From assembly GCF_000696185.1 (NCBI RefSeq), contig NZ_KK853997.1:4694432-4758431 (forward strand): a stretch of DNA of 64,000 nt. Direction: 5' to 3'. The notes under the pieces are model-generated. The model searched no databases, was not told the origin of the DNA, and saw only the letters and a list, made by a program, of their open reading frames with translations. Origin of the DNA: Kitasatospora cheerisanensis KCTC 2395 (GTDB taxonomy: Bacteria; Actinomycetota; Actinomycetes; Streptomycetales; Streptomycetaceae). The position numbers and the translations under genes are program-made. Position 1 is the stretch's first letter. Each line of letters begins with the position of its first letter. Below are positions 1 to 9,728 of this stretch, in pieces.

Positions 1-1329
<1,329 letters not shown>

Positions 1330-1333
<4 letters not shown>

Positions 1334-1629
1334 GGGGCGCTCCCGATGACCATGTCCTCCACCCGGCAGGTCTCCTTGATGATCAGGTCGTAGAGCTCGC
1401 GCAGGAAGTCCTGGCTGATGCCGTGCTCCTCGCCGAAACGGGCGGCGCGGTCCTGGACGATCCTGATCCGGTGCGGCTGCATCATGCTGACGTCGTTCTC
1501 GCGCTTGTAGTGCGCGATTTCCACACAGGTTTCGATGCGGGCCCGCAGTTCTTCGAGAAAACGTACGTCAATGCTGTCGAGCTTTGCCCGCAGCGATTCG
1601 AGTCCAGCATCGGCCGGAATGTCCGGCAT
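1330..1629 (-). CDS. Chorismate-mutase family protein, probable 4-amino-4-deoxychorismate mutase
   Basis: An AroQ-type helical mutase of 99 residues: LRAKLDSIDVRFLEEL opens helix 1, then the lysine-arginine segment IAHYKRENDV and a MMQPHRI stretch. From memory, the MMQP-R motif is what distinguishes ADC mutases (PapB of pristinamycin, CmlD of chloramphenicol biosynthesis) from ordinary chorismate mutases. The product would be 4-amino-4-deoxyprephenate, on the way to p-aminophenylalanine. The ribosome binding site GGGGAGG lies just upstream of the ATG. The stop overlaps the pabAB start, so this is the first gene of a minus-strand operon leaving the window at its left end. A plain chorismate mutase remains possible; ADC specificity is inferred from the motif and the partner gene. 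Confidence 0.75.
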
Positions 1630-1949
1630 GGGCTTACCTCCCCCGCTTGCCGCCCCTAATCGAAAGCGCCGGAACTATCTCCCTCGGCGCCCCGCTCACG
1701 GCGACGACTCTGCCGCCCGGCCCTGCCCGGGGCCATGGCCGCGATGGTTCGGATCGCCGCAGTGCGCGAAACTCAGGGGTGCACAACAGGACGAAACGGG
1801 ACAGATGGTTTCGGGTTCGGCCGACTCGGCCGGGCTACCGGACCGTAGTGTCGAACATCCGTCCATCCGGTCCCTTGCCAAAAACGCCGACCTGAACTCA
1901 TAGTTTCGGACTGTCTGGCGAATGCGGATCCATTCGAACGGGGGACGTC
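1630..1949. other. Divergent intergenic region between the mutase and the NRPS gene
   Basis: About 320 bases with no convincing gene. It must hold promoters for both directions. The mutase ribosome binding site sits at the left edge and the NRPS ribosome binding site (GGGGGA, 1940s) at the right edge. The short overlapping open frames here have no recognisable protein features. Confidence 0.6.
1875..1904 (+). promoter_or_regulatory. Possible vegetative promoter of the NRPS gene
   Basis: TTGCCA (1875-1880) and CATAGT (1899-1904) are separated by 18 bases and lie 45 bases upstream of the ATG at 1950. They resemble -35 and -10 boxes of the principal sigma factor. Found by eye only. Confidence 0.35.
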
Positions 1950-4900
1950 ATGGAAATCCTGACCGCGGGCGGTCCGGATACTCCGAAACGCGGGACGGAC
2001 GAAGTTCCGTGCCTCACCGACCTGCTCGTCGAGCAGGCGCGGATCCGACCCGACGAAATAGCCGTCGAGTACCGGGGCGGCACCCTGACCTTCGCCGGGC
2101 TCGCCGAGCGGGCCCGCGCCCTCGCGGGCCGCCTGCGCGCGCTCGGGGTCGGCCGCGACGACTGCGTCGGCGTCTTCCTGGAGCCCTCCGCCGAGCTGCC
2201 GGTCGCCGTCTGGGGCGTGCTGTTCGCCGGTGCCGCCTACCTGCCGCTGTCGCCGGACTACCCCGACGAGCGAATCCGCACCATGGCCGAGGACTCCCGC
2301 GCCCCCGTGCTGCTCACCACCGGGGCGCTGCGCGACCGGCTCGCCGCCCTCGCCCCGCCCGGCAGCACGATCCTCACCCCGGCCGACACCGGCGACGGAC
2401 CCTGCCTCGACCCCGCCGAACCGCGGGGCGGCGACCTGGCGTACGTCATCTACACCTCGGGCAGCACCGGCCGGCCCAAGGGCGTCATGGTCGAGCACCG
2501 CAGCATCGTCCACCAGATGCGCTGGCTGGCCCGGACGTACGGCCTGGGCCCGGCGACCACCGTGCTGCAGAAGACGCCGATGAGCTTCGACGCCGCCCAG
2601 TGGGAGATCCTCGCGCCCTGCGTCGGCGCCCGCATCGTGCTGGCCGCGCCCGGCGCCTACCGCGACCCGGAGACCCTGGTCGACACCCTGGCCCGCCACG
2701 AGGTGACGGCCCTGCAGTGCGTGCCGACGCTGCTCCAGGCCCTGCTGGACACCGACCGGCTGCCCGAGGCGAAGGCGCTCAGCCAGGTGTTCTGCGGCGG
2801 CGAGGCGCTGCCCCGCCGGCTCGCCCAGCGCTTCGTGGAGACCCTGCCGAAGTGCGAACTGGTCAACCTGTACGGGCCCACCGAGTGCACCATCAACGCC
2901 TCCGCCTGCACCGTCGACCCGTCCTCGGTCGCCGACGGCCCGTCAGGAGTGCCGATCGGCAGCCCCGTCGACGGCACCGCCTTCCACCTGCTCGACGAGC
3001 AGCTGGCGCCGGTCGCCCCCGGCACCGCCGGCGAACTGTACGTCAGCGGCATCCAGGTGGCCCGCGGCTACCTGCACCGCCCCGACCTGACCGCCGAGCG
3101 CTTCCTGCCCAACCCGTTCTCCACCGACCCGGCGCACGCCGTGCTCTACCGCACCGGCGACCTGGTCGTGCAGGCCGACGGCGGCTACCGGTTCGCCGGC
3201 CGGGTGGACCGGCAGGTCAAGCTGCGCGGCTACCGGGTCGAACTCGACGAGATCCGGCTCGCCGTCGAGGCCCACGACTGGGTCCGCAACGCCGCCGTGC
3301 TGGTCAAGGACGACCCGGCGACCGGCTACCAGAACCTGGTCGCCTGCATCGAACTCAGCCCGCGCGAAGCCGCGTTGATGGACCAGGGCAACCACGACCG
3401 GCACCACGTCTCGAAGGCCGGCCGGTTCCAGGTCCGCGCCCAGCTGTCCGACGCCGGCTGTCGCCCCACCGCCGACCTGGCCGGCCGCCGCCGCGTCGAC
3501 CTGCCCGGCGCCACCCCCACCGCCGAGCAGCGCCGACGCGTGTTCGCCCGCAAGACCTACCGCTTCTACGAGGGCGGCGAGACCCGCCCCGAGGACCTGC
3601 TCGCGCTGCTCGCCGCCCGCACCCCGGGCGCCGCCCCGCGCCGCCCCGAACAGCTGGACGCCGCCGAACTCGGCCTGCTGCTGCGCTGGTTCGGCCAGTA
3701 CGGCAGCGAGGAGCGGCTGCTGCCCAAGTACGGCTACGCCTCGCCCGGCTCGCTGTACGCCACCCAGCTGTACCTGGAGGTCGGCGGCCCGGACGGCTGC
3801 GCGGGCCTCGCCCCCGGCCACTGGTACTACCACCCGGTCGAGCACCGGCTGTACCTGATCGAGGCCGCCGACGGGCGCGGCAGCGGCCCCGGCATCCGGT
3901 TCCACTTCCTCGGCCACCGGCAGGCCATCGAGCCGGTGTACCGCAACAACGTCCAGGAAGTGCTGGAGATCGAGGCCGGCCACATGGTCGGCCTGCTGGA
4001 GGAGGTGCTGCCCGGCCACGGCCTGGACGTCGCCCCCGCCCCCTTCCGCCCCGAGACGGCCCGGCTGCTGCACGCCGCCGAGGACGACCACTACCTGGGC
4101 GCCTTCGACCTGGTCCCGTTCGACCCCGCCCGGCCCGAGATCCCGGTCGACCTGTACCTCCAGGTCCACCCCGGCCGAATACCCGGTCTGATCGCCGGTC
4201 AGTACCGGTACCAGGACGGCGCACTGGAGCGGATCGCCGACGAACTGGTGCTCAAGCGCCACGTCATCGCCATCAACCAGCGGGTGTACGAACGCGCCGC
4301 GTTCGGCATCACCGTGGTCGGCCGCGAACCCGAGACCTGGCGCTCGTACCTGGACCTCGGCCGCAAGCTCCAGCAACTCCAGCTGAACGGCCTCGGCTTC
4401 GGCTTCATGGCCTCCGGCTACAGCTCGAAGACCGGCAACGACCTGCCCGCCGCCAAGCGGATGGCCGCCGTGCTGGGCGCCGCCGGGCAGCCCGTCGGGC
4501 CCTCGTACTTCTTCGTCGGCGGCCGGGTCAGCGAGGAGCAGCTCGCCCACGAAGGCATGTACGAGGACAGCGTCCACATGCAGGGGCCGGCCGAGATGAT
4601 CCGCGCCGACCTGGTCGAGCTGCTGCCCGACTACATGGTGCCCAACCGGCTGGTGGTGCTGGACCGGCTGCCGCTGACCGCCAACGGCAAGGTCGACCTG
4701 CGGGCCCTGGAAGCCTCCCCGGAGACCGACTTCACCGCCGCCGAGCGCCCGTTCGTCGCCCCCGCACCACCACCGAACGCCTGGTCCGCGAACTCTGGCA
4801 GACCATGATGGGACGTCAGTCCGCCTCCGTGCAGGACGACTTCTTCGAGTCCGGCGGCAACTCGCTGATCGCCGTCGGCCTGGTGCACCGGATCAACCGG

Positions 4901-5782
4901 GAGTTCGGCTGCGCCCTGCCGCTCCAGGTGCTGTTCGAGTGCCCGACCGTCGAGGAGCTGGCCGCCCGGGTCGACGGGCAGCGCGGCGCCTCCTCCTCCC
5001 GGCTGGTCCCGCTCGGCGCCGCCCGCACCGGCCGCCCCGTCTACTGCTGGCCCGGCCTCGGCGGCTACCCGATGAACCTCCGCCCGCTGGCCCGCCGGCT
5101 GGACGGCGACCGCCCCTACCTCGGCGTCCAGGCACACGGCATCAACGCCGGCGAGCAGCCGTACGCCACCATCGCCGAGATGGCCGCCGAGGACGTCAAG
5201 GCCATCACCGCCCGCCAGCCCGAAGGCCCCTACACGCTGTGGGGCTACTCCTTCGGCGCCCGGGTCGCCTTCGAGACCGCCCACCAGCTGGAGGCCGCCG
5301 GCCACCAGGTCGACCAGCTGCTGCTGATCGCCCCCGGCTCGCCGAAGCTGCGCACCCCCACCACCGGCCTGGCCTCGTACGACGACCCGTCCTACCTGAC
5401 CATCCTGTTCTCGGTCTTCACCGGCACCGTCACCGGTCCCGAACTGGAGGCCTGCCTGCGCGCCACCACCGACGAGGAGAGCTTCGTCGCGCACCTGGTC
5501 GAGCACGTCGACGGCCTGGACCGCGACCTGGTCGAGCGGATCACCGCCGTGGTCCGGGAGACCTACGAGTTCAACTACACCTTCGCCGAACTGCGCACCA
5601 GGACCGTCCGGGCGCCCGTCACCGTCCTCAAGGCCGACGGCGACGACTACTCCTTCCTGGAGGGCAGCACCGGCTGGTCGACCACCCCGCCGAGGATCCG
5701 CCAACTGTCGGGCGACCACTACGGGTTGCTCCGCGAACCCGGCGTCGCCGAACTCGCCGACGCCATCACCGACCGCAGCTGA
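1950..5782 (+). CDS. indC: Indigoidine synthetase-like NRPS (A-Ox-T-TE), one frame break
   Basis: A single-module NRPS of about 1277 residues once the frame is restored, close to the roughly 1280 of BpsA/IndC. Adenylation domain: TSGSTGRPKGVMVEH near 165-180, FDAAQWEIL near 213, NLYGPTECT near 305 and VKLRGYRVELDEI near 425. A flavin oxidase domain is inserted between A8 and A9-A10 (ARKTYRFYEGG near 533 to GFMASGYSSKTG near 815). The A domain ends with LTANGKVDLRAL; then come a carrier domain (FFESGGNSL, phosphopantetheine Ser) and a thioesterase with GYSFG. The blue-pigment enzymes of this architecture cyclise and oxidise two L-glutamines. The frame breaks at CCCCC 4759-4763: one more C restores VAPRTTTERLVREL. 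The start is the ATG behind GGGGGA. Glutamine use is inferred from the whole-protein likeness to BpsA. Confidence 0.92.
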
Positions 5783-5793
5783 GGAGAACCGCC

Positions 5794-6018
5794 GTGCCGC
5801 ACGTCAACATCAAGCACTTCCCGACCCCGGTCGACGCCGAGCAGTCGGCCCGCCTGGTCGCCGCGATCACCGCCGCCCTGCAGGAGAACCTCGGCTGCAC
5901 CGAGGACGCCGTCTCCATCGCCCTGGAGCCCGTCGACCCGGACCAGTGGAACGAGCGCGTGTACCAGCCGGAGATCGTGCAGCGCGCCGAACTGCTGCAC
6001 AAGCAGCCCAACTACTAG
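5794..6018 (+). CDS. Tautomerase family protein, PptA-like
   Basis: A small protein of 74 residues starting MPHVNIKHFPTPVDAEQ. After removal of Met it has the N-terminal Pro1 that is the catalytic base of 4-oxalocrotonate tautomerases. The N-terminus and the segment with SIALEPVDPDQWNERVY resemble E. coli PptA (from memory). Start is GTG, with GAGGAG about ten bases upstream of it and a gap of 11 bases to the NRPS stop, so it is almost certainly cotranscribed with the indigoidine synthetase. A role in tautomerising the glutamine-derived ring before dimerisation is conceivable, but that is inference; it may act on an unrelated small molecule. Confidence 0.8.
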   Translation: MPHVNIKHFPTPVDAEQSARLVAAITAALQENLGCTEDAVSIALEPVDPDQWNERVYQPEIVQRAELLHKQPNY

Positions 6019-6058
6019 CCCCCATTGCGTTCCGAACGGCGACGGCCCGCCGCGGCCG

Positions 6059-6084
6059 GAAGTCCCGCGCGGGGCGGGCACTTC
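6059..6084. terminator. Hairpin between convergent genes
   Basis: GAAGTCCCGC pairs with GCGGG-ACTTC, with one bulged C and a five-base loop. It lies between the tautomerase stop and the stop of the minus-strand permease gene, where a shared terminator is expected. No T run follows. Confidence 0.4.
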
Positions 6085-6115
6085 GGGGCGGGCGGGCCGG
6101 TCGGAGGAGGGGGGG

Positions 6116-6925
6116 TCAGCCGCGGCGGGGCTCCCAGCGGAGGAAGCGGCGGGAGAGGGCCGCGGCGGCGGCCAGCCAGGCGGCCACCAGCAGCAGGGAC
6201 GGGGCGGCGGACGCCCAGCCGTGCAGCAGGTCCAGCTCGGGCAGCGGGCCGCCGACCCAGCTCTCCGCGCCGAACTCGCGGCCGAACCAGGCGGTGCGCA
6301 GCCCCCGGACCACCGGCGACAGCGGCAGCGCCGAGGACGGGCCGTGCAGCCAGCCGGGCAGCGCGGAGACCGGGGTGAACACGCCCGCCCCGAACATGCA
6401 CAGCACCAGCACCGGGGTCGCCACCAGCGGCGCCGTCTCGGCGGACGGGGTCAGCCCGGACAGCGCCACCGCCAGCACCGAGAACAGCAGGTAGCCGCCC
6501 AGCAGGGTGAGCAGCAGCAGGCCCGGATCGGCGGGCAGCGGCGCGCCGAACCAGCCCACCGCGACCCCGCCCAGCACCAGCGCCTGGATCAGCACCACCA
6601 CCGCGCCCACGCCCAACTGCCCCGCGAAGACGGCACTCGGCGGGCACTCGGTACCGCGCAGCCGCTTCAGCACCAGCTCCTCGCGGCGCGCCACCACGCT
6701 GCCCAGCAGGTTGACGAACGAGGTCACCAGTGCCAGCCCGAGCAGCCCCACCGCCACGTACCCGGCCGCGTTCACCCCGCCGATCTCCTGGTTCCGCAGC
6801 GGCGCGGCGATCACCAGGTTGAGCAGCACCGGCAGCAGGAACCCGATGAAGGTGGAGCGCCGGTTGCGCCAGAACACCTTCCAGGACAGGCCGAACTGGC
6901 CCTTGGCGTACCTGAACCAGCTCAT
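6116..6925 (-). CDS. ABC-2 type transporter permease
   Basis: An integral membrane protein of 269 residues with about six hydrophobic segments, starting MSWFRYAKGQFGLSWKVFWR, a typical cytoplasmic amphipathic lead of ABC-2 permeases. The segment VARREELVLKRLRGTECPP matches the conserved loop after the second membrane segment in drug-export permeases. Its ATG overlaps the stop of the ATPase gene upstream (ATGA), so the two form one operon. Its placement between two biosynthetic loci, divergent from the RiPP operon, suggests export or self-protection for one of those products. The substrate cannot be read from sequence. Confidence 0.85.
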   Translation of the reverse strand: MSWFRYAKGQFGLSWKVFWRNRRSTFIGFLLPVLLNLVIAAPLRNQEIGGVNAAGYVAVGLLGLALVTSFVNLLGSVVARREELVLKRLRGTECPPSAVFAGQLGVGAVVVLIQALVLGGVAVGWFGAPLPADPGLLLLTLLGGYLLFSVLAVALSGLTPSAETAPLVATPVLVLCMFGAGVFTPVSALPGWLHGPSSALPLSPVVRGLRTAWFGREFGAESWVGGPLPELDLLHGWASAAPSLLLVAAWLAAAAALSRRFLRWEPRRG

Positions 6926-7953
6926 CGGGAGGCTCCCTCGGGGACGGCGCGGGCGGCGCGCCCGGTGCGGTCGGTGTGCTCGGTGTGCCCGCGGTCGGAG
7001 TCGACGGCGCGGTCGGCGTGCTCGGCCGTGTGGTCACGGTGGTGGGCGGCCAGGTCGAGGAAGACGTCCTCCAGCGAGCTGGAGCGCACCTCCAGGCCGT
7101 CCAGTTCGATGCCCTGCGCCGCCGCCCAGGCGTGCAGCGCGGCCAGCGCGGGCGCCGAGCGCGGCACCCGGTACACCGCCCGGCCGTCGGCCAAGGACGG
7201 GGCGGCGCCGGTCAGTTCGGGGAGGGCGGCGAGCGGGCGGCCGGGCGGCAGCGGCAGAGTGATCAGGTCGCCGCGGCCGGACAGCACCTCGCCGACGGTG
7301 CCGGCGGCGGCGATCAGGCCGCGGTCCATGATGGCCACCCGGTCGGCCAACTGCTGGGCCTCCTCCAGGTAGTGGGTGGTCAGCACCACCGCGGTGCCGG
7401 CCGCGCGCAGCTCCTCGACCAGCCGCCAGGTGGTCCGGCGGGCCTCCGGGTCCAGGCCGGTGGTCGGCTCGTCCAGGAACAGCAGCTCCGGGTCGTTCAG
7501 CACCGCCAGCGCCAGGTCCAGCCGGCGGCGCTCGCCGCCGGACAGCTGGCCGACCCGGGTGCCGGCCTTCGGCTCCAGGGCGACCCGGGCCAGCACCTCG
7601 GCGGTGGGCCGGGCCCCGCTGGTGAAGGTCCGCCAGCAGTCGACCGTCTCCCGGACCGTCAGCTCCTTGAAGAACCCGCCCTCCTGGAGCATCGTGCCGG
7701 TCCGCCGGCGCACCCGGGCGCCCGCCGTGAACGGGTCCAGGCCGAACACCCGGACGCTGCCGGAGGTCGGCGGGTGGTAGCCCTCCAGCACCTCCAGGGT
7801 GGTGGTCTTGCCCGCACCGTTGGTGCCGAGCAGGGCGAGGAGTTCGCCGCGGGCGAGGGAGAAGGAGATGCCGCGCACCGCCTCGTAGTCGCCGTAACTG
7901 CGCCGCAGATCCACTACCTCCACGGCCGGGGAATTCTCGGAAAGAGGTGTCAT
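6922..7953 (-). CDS. ABC transporter ATP-binding protein, drug-export type
   Basis: The ATPase partner of the adjacent permease, 343 residues from the chosen ATG. Walker A is GTNGAGKT at 43-50, followed by LSGGERRRLDLA and Walker B LLFLDEPTTGLD. A C-terminal accessory domain (GLEVRSSSLEDVFLDL) is the one common in daunorubicin-resistance-type ATPases; after it comes a low-complexity tail rich in His, Asp, Arg and Thr. The frame stays open upstream to a TTG at 8022, but that start would overlap the inverted repeat at 8022-8047. The ATG at 7953 gives the normal N-terminus but has no clear ribosome binding site, so the transcript may be leaderless. Confidence 0.85.
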   Translation of the reverse strand: MTPLSENSPAVEVVDLRRSYGDYEAVRGISFSLARGELLALLGTNGAGKTTTLEVLEGYHPPTSGSVRVFGLDPFTAGARVRRRTGTMLQEGGFFKELTVRETVDCWRTFTSGARPTAEVLARVALEPKAGTRVGQLSGGERRRLDLALAVLNDPELLFLDEPTTGLDPEARRTTWRLVEELRAAGTAVVLTTHYLEEAQQLADRVAIMDRGLIAAAGTVGEVLSGRGDLITLPLPPGRPLAALPELTGAAPSLADGRAVYRVPRSAPALAALHAWAAAQGIELDGLEVRSSSLEDVFLDLAAHHRDHTAEHADRAVDSDRGHTEHTDRTGRAARAVPEGASR

Positions 7954-8021
7954 GAATGCAGCGTGACGGGTGCGTGCGAGGATCTGCAAGCAGCACATCG
8001 CCGCAGGTCGGAGTATGTGCA

Positions 8022-8047
8022 AAATGTCATCCGGGGCGATGACATTT
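8022..8047. promoter_or_regulatory. Perfect inverted repeat, likely operator between the ABC transporter and the RiPP operon
   Basis: AAATGTCATC (8022-8031) and GATGACATTT (8038-8047) are perfect 10-base inverted arms with spacer CGGGGC. The sequence lies in the 270-base divergent gap between the exporter and the precursor gene. A further TGACATCT half-site follows at about 8065. This is the size and symmetry of a binding site for a dimeric regulator; the LuxR-type proteins at 22.6 and 24.4 kb are candidates. Confidence 0.55.
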
Positions 8048-8223
8048 ACGCTCCGGCGGAACTGACATCTCCTACTGCACGGATATTCGGAACCCGGTCA
8101 TAGTTGAGACATCGCCGAGAGCGGAACCGGAGAAAAGCGAAACCGGGAAAGCAGGAGGCGAGCGAGAACCGAGGCGGCCGACCCGAACCGCGGGCCGGCG
8201 CCCCGAGACCGAGGGAGATTCCC

Positions 8224-8388
8224 ATGGCTGAGAACCAGATCAACAAGGACGAGCAGTTCGACATCGAGGTCGAGGAGCTGGACACCGTCAACGGCGGCGT
8301 CTCCGTCTCCTCGCTGCTCTCCGCCGCCTGCCCGGTGTCGAGCTTCAGCTCCGTGTCGAACTCCGTCGCCGAGGTCGCGGCCGAGTAA
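8224..8388 (+). CDS. RiPP precursor peptide, Ser-rich core with one Cys
   Basis: A 54-residue peptide. The start is the ATG behind GGGAG; an upstream in-frame extension to 8104 lacks precursor features. The leader is acidic (FDIEVEELD at 12-20) and ends in Gly24-Gly25, the cleavage motif for C39 peptidases, which the operon encodes. The 29-residue core starts VSVSSLLSAACPVSSFSS and holds ten Ser, a single Cys (Cys36, followed by Pro) and no Thr; it ends with an acidic AEVAAE tail. It is the first gene of an operon with a LanM-like enzyme, a YcaO cyclodehydratase and a dehydrogenase. Likely modifications are Ser to dehydroalanine and azole formation at Cys or Ser. I do not recognise the mature product. 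Confidence 0.85.
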   Translation: MAENQINKDEQFDIEVEELDTVNGGVSVSSLLSAACPVSSFSSVSNSVAEVAAE

Positions 8389-8398
8389 TTCGGGTCCT

Positions 8399-8436
8399 GT
8401 GCGGGGGTGGTCCGTTCCGGCGGCCCACCCCCGCAC
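8399..8436 (+). terminator. Strong hairpin after the precursor gene, likely attenuator
   Basis: GTGCGGGGGTGG (8399-8410) pairs perfectly with CCACCCCCGCAC (8425-8436) around a 14-base loop, starting 11 bases after the precursor stop. There is no T run. Partial terminators here commonly raise the ratio of precursor to enzyme transcript in RiPP operons. Confidence 0.65.
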
Positions 8437-8489
8437 CCCACCCGGCCCCAACGCCGTTGCCCCACCGTCGGATTGAAGGAGAGCCGGGC

Positions 8490-9728
8490 ATGGACAGCCT
8501 CCGGCACGAGCTGACGCGGTTCATCCAGCAGCCCACCGCGCAGCAGGACCCACCCGCGCTCTACCGCAGGCTGCTGGCCGAGGCGCCCGTCCTGGACCTC
8601 GGCCCGCTGTACGTGGTCTCCGGGCACCAGGAGATCCTCACCGTCCTGATGAACCCCGGCACCACCGTCGACCCGACCACCGTCGGACTGCCCCGGGCCG
8701 GCAACACCGCCCTGCTCAAGGTGGTCAACCGGATGCTGCCGATGCGCGACGGCGCCGACCACACCCGGCTCAAGCGGCTCGCCACCGCCGCGTTCAGCCA
8801 CCGCCGGCTGGAGCAGATGCGCGAGCGGATCGAGACCACCGCCGCCCGGCTGCTCGCCCCGCTGGTCGCCGCCGGCTCGTTCGAGCTGGTCGCCGACCTC
8901 GCCGTGCCGCTGCCGGTCGCGGTCTCCTGCGCCGTCCTGGACGTCCCCGACGCGGAGCACGACCGGATCACCGGCTGGGCCTCGCTGGTCGCCCGCTCGC
9001 TGCTCGATCCCTTCGGCAACGGGCCGGAAGCCGCCGCACTCGACGCCGAGTTCGCCGAATTCCGCAGGTACGTCGAGGAGTTGTGCGCGGAACGGACCGC
9101 CCGCCCCGGCGACGACCTGATCTCCCGGCTGACCGCCGCCCGCGGCGAGGGCCGGCTCGACACCGAGGAGCTGCTCGCCTTCGTGGTCATGCTGCTGGCC
9201 AACGGCCTGGAGACGCTCACCTCCGGACTCGCCGTCGCCGCCTGGGAGTTGATCCGCACTCCCGGCCTGGCCGCGCGCGTCCGCACCGAACCCGCCCTGG
9301 CCGCGGCCGTGTTCGACGAGGCCCAGCGCCTCGGCAGCCCCGTCCGGGCCAGCGCCCGCGCACTCACCCGCGAGGTCGTCCTCGGCGACACGGCCGTCCC
9401 GGCGGGCAGCGTCGCCATGCTGCTGTACGCCGCCGCCAACCGCGACCCGCGGCGCTTCGCCGACCCCGACCGCTTCGACCCCGACCGCCCCGAGCGCCAG
9501 CACCTCGCCTTCGGCCACGGCCCGCACCACTGCCTCGGCGCCCCGCTCTCGCTGATCGCCGGCGCCGCCGTCCTGCGCGGCCTCGCCGAGGCCGACGCCG
9601 CACGCCACGTGAGCACCACCCTGACCGAGGCCACCGCCCGCCACCGCGACCAGTTCGCCTTCGGCGGCATCCGCGAACTCCCGGTCGACTGCCCGCCGCG
9701 CCACACCCTCGTGGGGGCCGCGGCATGA
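8490..9728 (+). CDS. Cytochrome P450 of the RiPP operon
   Basis: A soluble bacterial P450 of 412 residues. The heme loop FGHGPHHCLG places the axial ligand at Cys348; the K-helix ExxR is E277-R280 (EAQR); the I-helix motif is ANGLET at 237-242, giving the acid-alcohol pair. AAGGAG precedes the ATG at 8490; an upstream in-frame ATG at 8457 has a poorer site. The gene follows the precursor and its hairpin, and its stop overlaps the next start (ATGA). A tailoring oxidation of the modified peptide, such as hydroxylation or cross-linking, is inferred from position. No ferredoxin is encoded nearby. Confidence 0.9.
   Translation: MDSLRHELTRFIQQPTAQQDPPALYRRLLAEAPVLDLGPLYVVSGHQEILTVLMNPGTTVDPTTVGLPRAGNTALLKVVNRMLPMRDGADHTRLKRLATAAFSHRRLEQMRERIETTAARLLAPLVAAGSFELVADLAVPLPVAVSCAVLDVPDAEHDRITGWASLVARSLLDPFGNGPEAAALDAEFAEFRRYVEELCAERTARPGDDLISRLTAARGEGRLDTEELLAFVVMLLANGLETLTSGLAVAAWELIRTPGLAARVRTEPALAAAVFDEAQRLGSPVRASARALTREVVLGDTAVPAGSVAMLLYAAANRDPRRFADPDRFDPDRPERQHLAFGHGPHHCLGAPLSLIAGAAVLRGLAEADAARHVSTTLTEATARHRDQFAFGGIRELPVDCPPRHTLVGAAA

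Noticed and set aside
2943..4577. 544-residue open frame on the minus strand inside the NRPS gene
   Set aside because: Antisense shadow of a GC-rich coding region; its translation is Gly/Val/Asp/Gln-rich without domains, and the plus strand holds a clear NRPS.
8104..8223. Forty-residue upstream extension of the precursor
   Set aside because: Arg/Lys/Pro-rich and without leader features; the ATG at 8224 has the ribosome binding site and gives the typical leader length.
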